Shown: one piece after another, positions 1 through 6,435 of the stretch
Numbering within the stretch: the first letter of the stretch is position 1
How the letters are laid out: every line of letters starts with the position of its first letter
DNA from: Mycobacterium asiaticum
Lineage (GTDB): Bacteria; Actinomycetota; Actinomycetes; Mycobacteriales; Mycobacteriaceae
NCBI RefSeq assembly: GCF_001668675.1
Contig: NZ_LZKQ01000306.1
Span: forward strand, 1-45,608
Length of the DNA: 45,608 nt
Direction of reading: 5' to 3'
Translations under genes and position numbers: made by a program
The notes under the pieces: generated by a model
Database searches by the model: none
Told to the model about the DNA's origin: nothing
Seen by the model: only the letters and a program-made list of their open reading frames with translations

Positions 1-56
1 CGCCCATCAAAGGGCCTGTCCGTCAGATCGTTTCACCCACGGGCGAGGCCGTTTAG
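1..56 (+). CDS. C-terminal tail of an unidentified protein (partial)
   Basis: Frame 3 is open from the window edge and ends at TAG 54-56, giving a tail that reads PIKGPVRQIVSPTGEAV. A strong hairpin terminator begins about 19 nt after this stop, which supports a real gene end here. Seventeen residues are too few to name a family. The tail could also be chance, since only the 3' end is visible. Confidence 0.35.
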   Translation, partial: PIKGPVRQIVSPTGEAV

Positions 57-74
57 GTGCGCGCGCCCCCACCC

Positions 75-110
75 AAAAGCCCCCTTTTGCGTAGCAAAAC
101 AGGGGCTTTT
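75..110 (+). terminator. Rho-independent-type hairpin
   Basis: Arms AAAAGCCCCCTTTTGC (75-90) and the near-complementary GCAAAACAGGGGCTTTT (94-110) enclose a 3-nt loop, with one bulge or mismatch. Because the arms begin with A4 and end with T4, it could stop transcription from either side. It most simply ends the gene whose tail closes at 56 and insulates the Rho_N gene that follows. Confidence 0.8.
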
Positions 111-188
111 GCGTCTGCTCGCGCGTTTGACGTGCGTCCGTCGGGGCACTCAAGTCCCAGCGTCAATCACGCATAGGAGGTGGCCCTC

Positions 189-446
189 GTGCCAAATTCG
201 TCGATCAAGAACGAAAAGCTCTACCAGGACCTGCGAAAAAAGGGTGACTCCAAAGAGAAGGCCGCCCGAATCTCCAACGCGGCCGCGGGGCAGGGCAAAT
301 CAAAGGTCGGCCGCAAGGGTGGCAAGTCTGGGTCATACGACGACTGGACGGTCGCCGACCTGAAAAAGCGCGCCAAAGAACTTGGTATGTCCGGCTATTC
401 GAGCCTGACCAAGGACAAGTTGGTCGCCAAGTTGCGCAACCACTAG
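189..446 (+). CDS. DUF7218 / Rho_N-domain small protein
   Basis: This is an 85-residue basic protein. Residues 1-45 are Lys/Arg/Ala-rich with a GRKGGKSGSYDDWT linker. Residues 50-85 (TVADLKKRAKELGMSGYSSLTKDKLVAKLRNH) form a Rho termination factor N-terminal/SAP-like helical domain, which in this family is associated with nucleic-acid binding. I chose GTG 189 over the in-frame GTG 180 because the perfect AGGAGG at 175-180 lies 8 nt before 189 and overlaps the other codon. It ends 7 nt from a convergent gene. A weak SigF-like pattern (GTTT near 125, GGGCAC at 144-149) precedes it. Family membership is confident; the cellular role is not known to me. Confidence 0.85.
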   Translation: MPNSSIKNEKLYQDLRKKGDSKEKAARISNAAAGQGKSKVGRKGGKSGSYDDWTVADLKKRAKELGMSGYSSLTKDKLVAKLRNH

Positions 447-453
447 TCCAGAC

Positions 454-618
454 TCAGTCGGGCGGTTCCTGCTCCGGTTCGGGGTCGCGAACCGGAGCCT
501 GCTCACGCTCGGTGGCGTTGCCGGGCACGTTCTCCTCCCGACGTTCGTCGGTGACGTTTTTCTGCATCTGGTCAACGACCTCTTCGAGGTCGTCGTCGCG
601 GCTTGGCAGGGAATCCAT
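454..618 (-). CDS. small acidic hydrophilic protein
   Basis: This 54-residue protein is rich in Asp, Glu, Arg and Pro (it starts MDSLPSRDDDLEEVV) with no hydrophobic core, so it is probably disordered. The ATG at 618 is preceded by GGGTAC 11 nt upstream, which resembles a SigF-type -10, and by no clear Shine-Dalgarno sequence. It lies 31 nt downstream of the nucleotidyltransferase on the same strand, so the two may be cotranscribed. I do not recognise a family. It is a conserved-looking stress-type mini-protein at best, and could be an antitoxin-like partner only by speculation. Confidence 0.6.
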   Translation of the reverse strand: MDSLPSRDDDLEEVVDQMQKNVTDERREENVPGNATEREQAPVRDPEPEQEPPD

Positions 619-649
619 GGTTCTCTGAGGTACCCCTGGTCGACCGGTT

Positions 650-1210
650 TTACTCGCGCAAACCCAAGCGACCAGCCAACACCAAGAACGCGGCCGCGAA
701 GTCGTTGTCCGCGGTGTCATCCTCGATCTGGTCCCAGTCCAGTTGCTCACGGATCGCGCGCGCGGGCGGAATCAGCTTCGTGAAGTCGCAGTAGTGCTCG
801 GTGAGTGCGCGCAGCTTCTGGATGAACACCGTCGTCGGGGGCAGCACCGGCATCGGCACGGCGAGCACCACGCGCTCTTCGGCGACGTCCAGCGCCGCCG
901 GCTTGACCACCTCGCCATTGACTCGATGCAACACGTCGACCACGGTTTCGCCGATGTGAGCCTTGAACAGCCAGTCCTCGGGAGGCCGCTCAATGGTGAA
1001 ACCGGCCTTAGCCAGCACGGTAGCGGCGGCCGCCACATCGGACTCGGCGACAACGAAATCGACGTCGTGGGTGGGCTCCGGCGCTCCGTAGGCCCACAGG
1101 GCGTAGCTGCCGGCGAGAGCGAACGGCGGGCCGTGCTCCTTGAGGGCCGACGCCGCCGAGCGCAACGCTTCGCGCAGCTCGGTGCAGTGCGGATCCGTCG
1201 TAGAGGTCAT
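650..1210 (-). CDS. nucleotidyltransferase-fold protein
   Basis: This 186-aa protein carries the polymerase-beta-type nucleotidyltransferase signature: GS at 34-35 followed by DVD at 49-51 (GSYALWAYG then HDVDFVV). It is the arrangement found in AbiEii/MenT-like and minimal nucleotidyltransferases. Metal-binding Asp49 and Asp51 appear intact, so transfer of a nucleotide to RNA or protein is plausible, but the target cannot be read. I used ATG 1210 (MTSTTDPHC) rather than the longer start at 1270, whose extra residues look non-coding. No classical antitoxin lies beside it; only the 54-aa acidic protein follows. Confidence 0.75.
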   Translation of the reverse strand: MTSTTDPHCTELREALRSAASALKEHGPPFALAGSYALWAYGAPEPTHDVDFVVAESDVAAAATVLAKAGFTIERPPEDWLFKAHIGETVVDVLHRVNGEVVKPAALDVAEERVVLAVPMPVLPPTTVFIQKLRALTEHYCDFTKLIPPARAIREQLDWDQIEDDTADNDFAAAFLVLAGRLGLRE

Positions 1211-1274
1211 GGTTGCTAGGGCATACCCCACTGATCCGGGGTGCAACCTGTCGACCGCTGTGTCCTCCACAACC

Positions 1275-1299
1275 GTTTAAGCGGAGGTTCAACGGGAAA
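1275..1299 (+). promoter_or_regulatory. weak SigF-like promoter candidate
   Basis: GTTT (1275-1278) is followed after 15 nt by GGGAAA (1294-1299), a loose match to the mycobacterial SigF pattern (GTTT, 15-17 nt, GGGTAT/C). It sits 49 nt before the start of the acyl-CoA dehydrogenase-like gene. Two of six -10 positions differ, so this is only a candidate. Confidence 0.25.
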
Positions 1300-1347
1300 T
1301 TTTTCAGGTATGTCAACCGTAACGTCGCGTAACGCGAGGCCGCGACG

Positions 1348-2295
1348 ATGACTGCTGGACTGGTGCAGCACTGGCTGGAGTCAGGGCGGCTGGAATTGCC
1401 GTTGCCGGCGTCCGGCTACACCGCCGAACGCTGGCAGCTCCTTGCGCGCTTGGCTGAGGACGACATCGCGGCCGCCCGCATCGCCGAGGCGCACGTCGAT
1501 GCGGTCGCGATCCTGCACGAGCTGGGTGGCAAGCCACCGGAGCCCAATCAATTGTGGAGCGTCTGGGCGGCCGAGGCCCCGGACGCGGTGCTCAACGCGG
1601 TCAACATCGCCGGTGACGAATTCGTCCTCAACGGCGTCAAACTGTGGTGTTCCGGCGCTGGCTTCTGCTCGAACGCTTTGGTGACAGCCGTCATCGAAGA
1701 CGGCGAAGTCGGATTGTTCGCGGTCACCCTGACCGATCCCGGGGTGAAACCACTGCCCAGCACGTGGTGGAACCCCGGCATGGCCGGCAGCGACACCCGC
1801 TCGGTGCAGTTCAACAACGTGCACTCCATCCTGGTCGGCGAGCCGGGTGACTACCTGACCCGCGCCGGCTTCTGGCACGGCGCGATCGGCGTGGCCGCCT
1901 GTTGGTTGGGCGGTGCCCGCAGGGTCGCCGATCCGCTGTATCGCTGCGCCAGTAGTGAATCGGCTGACGCGTACGCGCTGGCGCACCTGGGTGCGGTGGA
2001 TGCCGCGCTGGCCGCCGGCGACGCGATGCTGGCCGTTGCGGCGGCGCACGTCGACGCGGACCCGTTCGACCGAGCGGGTACCGCTCAACTGCTGGCCCGG
2101 CGGGTGCGGGCGGTGGTGGAACACGCGGTCGACGAAGCGATCACCCGCACCGGCCGCGCGCTGGGACCGGGGCCACTGTGCGAGGATGGGCGGCACGCCC
2201 AGCGGGTCGCCGATCTGACCATCTACATACGACAAAGTCACGCCGAGCGTGACCTGGCTGAACTCGGACGGCTGGCCGGGCGGCGCAGCACTTGA
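1348..2295 (+). CDS. short acyl-CoA dehydrogenase-like protein
   Basis: This 315-aa protein resembles acyl-CoA dehydrogenases: a helical N-terminal part, then the middle beta domain (GDEFVLNGVKLWCSGAGFCSNALV, about 90-115; WWNPGMAGSDTRSVQFNNV, about 141-159). It ends with the C-terminal signature DLTIYIRQSHAERDLAELG. Typical members are about 380 aa and this one is shorter at both ends, so catalytic competence is uncertain; I cannot place the catalytic Glu. The family oxidises acyl-CoA thioesters using FAD. Its TGA overlaps the TTG of the next gene (TTGA 2292-2295), which implies coupled translation and possibly a shared process. Confidence 0.8.
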   Translation: MTAGLVQHWLESGRLELPLPASGYTAERWQLLARLAEDDIAAARIAEAHVDAVAILHELGGKPPEPNQLWSVWAAEAPDAVLNAVNIAGDEFVLNGVKLWCSGAGFCSNALVTAVIEDGEVGLFAVTLTDPGVKPLPSTWWNPGMAGSDTRSVQFNNVHSILVGEPGDYLTRAGFWHGAIGVAACWLGGARRVADPLYRCASSESADAYALAHLGAVDAALAAGDAMLAVAAAHVDADPFDRAGTAQLLARRVRAVVEHAVDEAITRTGRALGPGPLCEDGRHAQRVADLTIYIRQSHAERDLAELGRLAGRRST

Positions 2296-3053
2296 GGGTC
2301 GCTACCTTCAACATCCTGCACGGCCGCACGGTCGGCGATGGCGTGGACTTGGAGAAGCTGCGGGAGTGCGTGCGTCGCCTCGATCCCGACGTGCTGGCCC
2401 TGCAAGAAGTGGATTTCGACCAGCCCCGATCCGGAAGGGCCGATCTCACCGCCGCGGCGGCCGAAGCGATGAACGCCGTCGAGCACCGGTTCGTAGCGGC
2501 CATCGCCGGAACGCCCGGCGCGACGTGGATGGCCGCCACCGGACGGGAACAACCCGGCACCGCCGCGTACGGAATCGCGCTGCTGTCGCGGTATCCGGCG
2601 ACGAGCTGGCAGGTGGTGCGGTTCCCCCGCATTCCGGTGCGCTTCCCGATGTATCTGCCGGGACCCAATAAGGTGATGGTCGTCAACGAGGAGCCGCGCG
2701 CCGCGGTCATCGCTCGGTTGCGGACCCCGCTGGGCGTGATGACTGTCGCCAACACCCATCTGTCGTTCGTGCCCGGGTGGAACCGTCGGCAACTACGGCG
2801 GCTTGTTCGAGACCTGCGTGGCCTCCCTGGTCCACGGCTGCTGATGGGCGATCTCAATCTTCCGCCGGCAGTCGTACACCGCTGGTCGGGCATGCGACCA
2901 CTGGCGTCAGCGACGACGTTTCCCGCGCCCGAGCCCGATCGTCAGCTCGACCACATCCTCACCGACGACCGTGAACTCCACGCGGGTGCCGCAATGGCGG
3001 AACTGATGCCCATTTCCGACCACCGGCCGCTGGCGGTCGATCTGCACCGGTGA
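2292..3053 (+). CDS. endonuclease/exonuclease/phosphatase (EEP) family protein
   Basis: This 253-aa protein has the EEP metal-dependent phosphohydrolase motifs in order: TFN (5-7), LQEV with Glu39, NTHLS with His156, GDLN with Asp187/Asn189, QLDH at about 218-221, and SDHRP with Asp243/His244. Relatives act on DNA, inositol phosphates or sphingolipids, and the substrate here is not evident. No signal peptide or membrane segment is seen, so it is probably cytosolic. The TTG start overlaps the upstream stop by 4 nt. It converges with the 56-aa gene only 1 nt away. Confidence 0.88.
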   Translation: MRVATFNILHGRTVGDGVDLEKLRECVRRLDPDVLALQEVDFDQPRSGRADLTAAAAEAMNAVEHRFVAAIAGTPGATWMAATGREQPGTAAYGIALLSRYPATSWQVVRFPRIPVRFPMYLPGPNKVMVVNEEPRAAVIARLRTPLGVMTVANTHLSFVPGWNRRQLRRLVRDLRGLPGPRLLMGDLNLPPAVVHRWSGMRPLASATTFPAPEPDRQLDHILTDDRELHAGAAMAELMPISDHRPLAVDLHR

Positions 3054-3054
3054 C

Positions 3055-3225
3055 TCAGCCGTCCTGGCTGCGCGCTTCCGCGCCGGTCTCTCCGGCATCG
3101 AAGTCGTCATCGGAGGCGGTGCGCCCAACATAGTTGCCGTCAGACTCGCGTCCGGCGCGCGATTTGGACTCGTGGTCCTCGGATTCGACGTCGGACTCGG
3201 CTTTTTCGGCGTTGGGGCCACTCAT
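3055..3225 (-). CDS. small hydrophilic Asp/Glu/Ser-rich protein
   Basis: This 56-residue protein (starts MSGPNAEKAESDVESED) is almost free of hydrophobic residues and probably disordered. The ATG at 3225 has a good Shine-Dalgarno sequence (GGGAAGG). It lies 37 nt downstream of the isochorismatase-like gene on the same strand, so it probably shares its transcript. I do not recognise the family. Such mini-proteins are common in mycobacterial stress regulons, but that is inference. Confidence 0.65.
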   Translation of the reverse strand: MSGPNAEKAESDVESEDHESKSRAGRESDGNYVGRTASDDDFDAGETGAEARSQDG

Positions 3226-3262
3226 TGGATACCTTCCCTGGATCAGGTCGTTTGGCTGTGTG

Positions 3263-3802
3263 TTACGACAGGCAGCGGTCGGCGGGCAACAGCTCGGCAC
3301 TCATGTTGCTTTCCATCATTCTCAGCGCCGCCGCACCCAACTCCTCGTCGATATGGGCGACCGCGTCGCGCGGTACCACGACGTCGTAATGGCGGAGGTA
3401 ACCGTCGAGGGCGCTATAGAGAATGCACTGCTCGGTGACTTGGCCCGCCAGCACGATGCGTTCCGTCTCGAGCCGGTGCAGCAGGTAGTCCAGCGCGGTC
3501 GAATAGAACACGCTGTGCCGCACCTTCGTGACGACCCTGGCGCCGGGCTCAGGAACCAACGGCTTGACCAACTCAGGCCGCTTGCCTTCCAGAGCGCTGT
3601 TGATGATCGCGCGGTGGTCGGCGGTGAAGTCGCCGTGGTTGTCGTTGACATAGATGAGATCGACGCCGTCGTGGGATTTCGCCTTGTCGATCAGCCCGAC
3701 CAGGGGGTCGATGATGCCGGCGACGTTGTCCGCCAACGGTTCTGCGTCGGGGTGGTCGTAGTCGTTGAACATGTCGATCACGAGCACGGCAGTTTTACTC
3801 AC
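3263..3802 (-). CDS. isochorismatase-like cysteine hydrolase
   Basis: This 179-aa protein has the catalytic triad of the isochorismatase/nicotinamidase superfamily: Asp10 (VIDMFND), Lys93 (VTKVRHSVF) and Cys126 (GQVTEQCI), the last with the usual cis-peptide region before it. The family hydrolyses amides (for example nicotinamide, N-carbamoyl compounds) or isochorismate ethers. The substrate cannot be decided from sequence. The start is GTG 3802, only 9 nt after a GGGTAC -10-like box, so the mRNA may be leaderless. It probably forms an operon with the 56-aa gene downstream. Confidence 0.88.
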   Translation of the reverse strand: MSKTAVLVIDMFNDYDHPDAEPLADNVAGIIDPLVGLIDKAKSHDGVDLIYVNDNHGDFTADHRAIINSALEGKRPELVKPLVPEPGARVVTKVRHSVFYSTALDYLLHRLETERIVLAGQVTEQCILYSALDGYLRHYDVVVPRDAVAHIDEELGAAALRMMESNMSAELLPADRCLS

Positions 3803-3811
3803 AGACGACTA

Positions 3812-3827
3812 GTACCCGCTCTGCGGC
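3812..3827 (-). promoter_or_regulatory. SigF-like -10 within a 16-bp shared element
   Basis: On the minus strand this reads GCCGCAGAGCGGGTAC. It ends in GGGTAC, a perfect match to the SigF -10 pattern GGGTA(C/T), 9 nt before the GTG of the isochorismatase-like gene. The same 16 bp with one change occur at 30792-30807 before the TerC gene, also in minus orientation. The -35 is weaker (GCTTG about 17 nt upstream). Sigma assignment is inference. Confidence 0.5.
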
Positions 3828-3883
3828 AACTCAACAAGCATCGACCAAACCCGCGAAAACAGATCAAAAGAGATGCTGCAGCA

Positions 3884-3904
3884 ACTATATCTATGGGATA
3901 TAGT
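3884..3904. promoter_or_regulatory. 21-bp palindromic operator candidate
   Basis: ACTATATC (3884-3891), TATGG, GATATAGT (3897-3904): a perfect 8-bp inverted repeat around 5 nt, in a locally AT-rich stretch of a GC-rich genome. It lies between the divergent isochorismatase-like gene and the small membrane protein gene starting at 3941. The symmetry and size suit a dimeric repressor. The TATATC/GATATA form recalls PadR-type sites, but no regulator gene is adjacent. Confidence 0.55.
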
Positions 3905-3940
3905 AGCCATAATTTGTTATCGCGATCACCGGGAGCGGGC

Positions 3941-4249
3941 ATGGTTTACATCGGAACGGACGTCGTGGCTGCGGGCTCCGCGGTGGCAGACGATGACCAA
4001 CGGACGGTCAGCGTGCCGGGCGTGCTGGCCGCCGGCGTGTGGACGGTCGGATTGGCCATCGGGCTGATGGCGATGGCCACCGGGCACGACCTGCTGGCCG
4101 GCGTGGCTCTGGTGCTTGCCATCGCGTCGCCCTGGGTCGGCTTGGGCTGGGTCTCTCACAATCAGCGGAACGCGTTTCAACGACAGCGCAGTGCGGCGCA
4201 AGCGACGCCGGTAGCCCCCTACGCGGGCGGTTGGCCGGGCCGCTATTAG
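3941..4249 (+). CDS. small two-TM membrane protein
   Basis: This 102-aa protein has a short polar N-terminus and two hydrophobic segments at about 26-46 and 50-72 (VPGVLAAGVWTVGLAIGLMAM; LLAGVALVLAIASPWVGLGW). A polar, Gln/Arg-rich C-terminal tail follows. I chose ATG 3941 because GGGAGC lies just upstream and the coding character begins there. The palindrome at 3884-3904 is 36 nt upstream and may control it. I recognise no named family; it is a hypothetical inner-membrane protein. Confidence 0.6.
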   Translation: MVYIGTDVVAAGSAVADDDQRTVSVPGVLAAGVWTVGLAIGLMAMATGHDLLAGVALVLAIASPWVGLGWVSHNQRNAFQRQRSAAQATPVAPYAGGWPGRY

Positions 4250-4275
4250 CAGATGCCTAGATTTTCCCGCGCGCG

Positions 4276-4302
4276 GGTGTGAGCGGGTTTCGAATTGGGT
4301 AC
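4276..4302 (+). promoter_or_regulatory. SigF-like promoter of the DUF4193 gene
   Basis: GGTGT (4276-4280), 16 nt, then GGGTAC (4297-4302). This matches the recalled mycobacterial SigF pattern GGWWT, 16-17 nt, GGGTAY at 10 of 11 positions. The predicted start near 4309 leaves a leader of about 56 nt before the ATG at 4365. Confidence 0.5.
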
Positions 4303-4364
4303 TGCCTGTGCCAACGGGCGACCGCCAAGGGTCGCGAAGCCCGGTCACAGCAGGAGGGAATGCC

Positions 4365-4664
4365 ATGCCTACCATCAGCGATTACGACGCACGCCGCGTG
4401 ACCGAGGCTGACGCAGCCGACGGATCCCCGCTGGGCGAGCTGGGCCCGATGCCGAAGCTCACCACGGCCGTCGTCGACGACGACCTCAATGACGCTCCCT
4501 TCTTTGAACTTCCGGGTGCGGACCTGTCGGGTGAAGAACTGTCGGTGGTGGTCATTCCGCAGCGTTCCGACGAATTCACTTGCTCAAGTTGCTTCTTGGT
4601 CCAGCATCGCAACCGGCTGCGGATGTCCAGCGGTGGACGGCAGATCTGCGCCGATTGCATCTGA
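4365..4664 (+). CDS. DUF4193 zinc-ribbon protein (Rv2699c-like)
   Basis: This 99-aa protein has the DUF4193 pattern: an acidic N-terminal half, the core FFELPGADLSGEELSVVVIP at 46-65, and two CxxC pairs (Cys73/Cys76 in FTCSSCFLV, Cys95/Cys98 in ICADC) that would bind one zinc. It strongly resembles M. tuberculosis Rv2699c as I recall it. The start is ATG 4365, with AGGAGGG 6 nt upstream. Function is unknown; the ribbon suggests nucleic-acid or protein contact. It is preceded by a good SigF-like promoter. Confidence 0.9.
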   Translation: MPTISDYDARRVTEADAADGSPLGELGPMPKLTTAVVDDDLNDAPFFELPGADLSGEELSVVVIPQRSDEFTCSSCFLVQHRNRLRMSSGGRQICADCI

Positions 4665-4697
4665 GGTCGTCATTGACCTTGGCGCTGGCACCGTGTT

Positions 4698-6038
4698 GTG
4701 TCGACAGTCGTGGCAGCGCCCCTGAGCCCACCGCCGGGCCTACCCGCCCCACGCGGATTACGAAGCGCCGCAGCGGCAGCCTACGCAATGGCATATCTCG
4801 TCGGCGGCGAGCGGCGGATGCTGCGGTTGATCCGCCGCTACGGGCCGATCATGACGATGCCCATTTTGAGCCTGGGCGACGTTGCGATCGTGTCTGATCC
4901 CGCGCTCGCCAAGGAAGTCTTCACGGCGTCGACCGACGTTTTGCTGGGGGGCGAAGGCGTCGGTCCCGCCGCGGCCATCTACGGCGCCGGATCGATGTTC
5001 GTGCAAGAGGAGCCGGAACATCAGCGCCGCCGCCGGCTGCTGGCCCCGCCGTTGCACGGTGCCGCGCTCAACAGCTACGTGCCGATCATCGAGGCATCCA
5101 CCCGAGCGGCGACGCGCGACTGGCCGGTGGACCGGCCCTTCGAGATGCTGCACGCGGCACGTGCCCTGATGCTCGACGTGATCGTCAAGGTGATCTTTGG
5201 CGTCGACGATCCCGACGAAGTGCGCCGGCTGGGTCAACCGTTCGAGCGGCTGCTGAATCTCGGTGTCTCCGAGCAATTGACCGTCCGCTACGCCCTGCGC
5301 CGATTGGGCACCCTGCGGGTGTGGCCCAGCCGGGCCCGGGCCAACCGTGAGATCGACGACGTCGTGATGCCGTTGATCGCCGCGCGCCGCGGCGATCCGC
5401 GACTGACCGAGCAACACGACATTCTCGCGCTGCTGATGTGCGCGCGTGGCGATGGCGGAGAGTTGTTGTCCGACAGCGAGATTCGGGACGACTTGATCAC
5501 CTTGATGCTGGCCGGACACGAAACCACCGCGACCACGCTGGCATGGGTGTTCGACCTGTTGCTGCATCATCCGGACGCGCTGCGACGGGTGCAGGAAGAA
5601 GCCCGCGAGGGCGGGGAGGCGTTCACGACGGCGGTGATCGACGAGACATTGCGGGTCCGTCCGCCGGCGCCGTTGACGGCGCGGGTTGCTGCGCAGCCGT
5701 TCCCCATCGGGGGTTATTTGGTCGACGCCGGAACGCGGATCGTCGTCCACATCATCGCGATCAACCGCAATCCCGCCGTCTACGATCACCCGAACGAGTT
5801 CCGCCCGGAGAGGTTTCTGGGTGTTCGTCCGCAGACGTATGCGTGGGTCCCGTTCGGGGGCGGCGTCAAACGGTGTCTGGGCGCGGCCTTTTCGATGCGC
5901 GAGCTGATCACGGTGCTGCACGTGCTGTTGCGCGAAGGCGATTTCACCGCCGTCGACGAGGCGCCCGAGAAGATTGTGCGACGATCCATCATGCTCGCGC
6001 CGCGGCACGGCACCAGGGTCCGGTATAGCCCCCGTTAG
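4698..6038 (+). CDS. cytochrome P450
   Basis: This 446-aa protein has all P450 landmarks: the I-helix AGHETT at 272-277, the K-helix ExxR at Glu316-Arg319 (DETLRVRPPAP), NPAVYDHPNEFRPERF at 358-373, and the heme-thiolate loop PFGGGVKRCLG with ligand Cys393. It inserts oxygen into a lipophilic substrate using electrons from a ferredoxin; no redox partner is nearby. The locus next to the cds1 region suggests a CYP137-like enzyme, but the subfamily is uncertain. The GTG at 4698 has no clear Shine-Dalgarno sequence and GTG 4710 is an alternative. Confidence 0.92.
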   Translation: MSTVVAAPLSPPPGLPAPRGLRSAAAAAYAMAYLVGGERRMLRLIRRYGPIMTMPILSLGDVAIVSDPALAKEVFTASTDVLLGGEGVGPAAAIYGAGSMFVQEEPEHQRRRRLLAPPLHGAALNSYVPIIEASTRAATRDWPVDRPFEMLHAARALMLDVIVKVIFGVDDPDEVRRLGQPFERLLNLGVSEQLTVRYALRRLGTLRVWPSRARANREIDDVVMPLIAARRGDPRLTEQHDILALLMCARGDGGELLSDSEIRDDLITLMLAGHETTATTLAWVFDLLLHHPDALRRVQEEAREGGEAFTTAVIDETLRVRPPAPLTARVAAQPFPIGGYLVDAGTRIVVHIIAINRNPAVYDHPNEFRPERFLGVRPQTYAWVPFGGGVKRCLGAAFSMRELITVLHVLLREGDFTAVDEAPEKIVRRSIMLAPRHGTRVRYSPR

Positions 6039-6064
6039 GGTTACAGAACTGTTGTTTTGCTTTG

Positions 6065-6091
6065 TGATTGGACCCCCCAATAGCTGGGTAA
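6065..6091 (+). promoter_or_regulatory. SigF-like promoter of the DUF6131 gene
   Basis: TGATT (6065-6069), 16 nt, then GGGTAA (6086-6091): 9 of 11 positions fit the GGWWT, 16-17 nt, GGGTAY pattern. It is about 48 nt before the ATG at 6140 and in a short AT-richer stretch after the P450 gene. Confidence 0.45.
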
Positions 6092-6139
6092 TCCAGGGGT
6101 GGATCGCTATTGCACAGCGTTCAACAGAAGGGGCGCGAC

Positions 6140-6295
6140 ATGATTATTCTCGGGATCATCCTGTTGTTGGTCGGCTATTTCACCGGGCTTAGCATTCTTT
6201 ACACGATTGGCGGCATCCTCGTGCTCGTCGGCGTCGTGTTGTGGATCCTGGGTGCCGTTGGGCGCCCGGTGGGCGGTCGAAGGGTCTGGTTCTAG
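6140..6295 (+). CDS. DUF6131-like small membrane protein
   Basis: This 51-aa protein has two very hydrophobic segments (about 2-15 and 19-40) joined by a Gly turn, and ends GAVGRPVGGRRVWF. The pattern MIILGIILLLVG...GRPVGGRR is typical of the small actinobacterial DUF6131 family. ATG 6140 was chosen over TTG 6110 because AGAAGGGG precedes it and the hydrophobic core begins directly. Function is unknown; a SigF-like promoter precedes it and a large perfect hairpin follows the stop. Confidence 0.8.
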   Translation: MIILGIILLLVGYFTGLSILYTIGGILVLVGVVLWILGAVGRPVGGRRVWF

Positions 6296-6308
6296 CTGCA
6301 CTAGACGT

Positions 6309-6359
6309 CCAGTATCCAGTTGCCGTGACAACGGGGTCGATGCGGCAACTGGATACTGG
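6309..6359. repeat. 17-bp perfect inverted repeat (large stem-loop)
   Basis: CCAGTATCCAGTTGCCG (6309-6325) and its exact reverse complement (6343-6359) flank a 17-nt spacer. It starts 13 nt after the DUF6131 stop. The stem would be very stable in RNA, but no T-tract follows on either strand, so it is not a classical intrinsic terminator. The arm contains CCAGT twice, 7 nt apart. Possible roles are a transcription terminator/mRNA stabiliser, a repeat element, or a protein site. Confidence 0.85.
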
Positions 6360-6393
6360 CATGTTCGCCAATCGCTAGGTGATGCGCTGTCCT

Positions 6394-6420
6394 GGTGTTA
6401 TTTTGGGCGCGTATCGGTAC
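6394..6420 (+). promoter_or_regulatory. SigF-like promoter of the DyP operon
   Basis: GGTGT (6394-6398), 16 nt, then CGGTAC (6415-6420): 9 of 11 positions fit the SigF pattern. The expected transcription start near 6427 is just before GAGG (6428-6431) and the ATG at 6436, giving a very short leader. Confidence 0.45.
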
Positions 6421-6435
6421 TAGGGAAGAGGCCAC

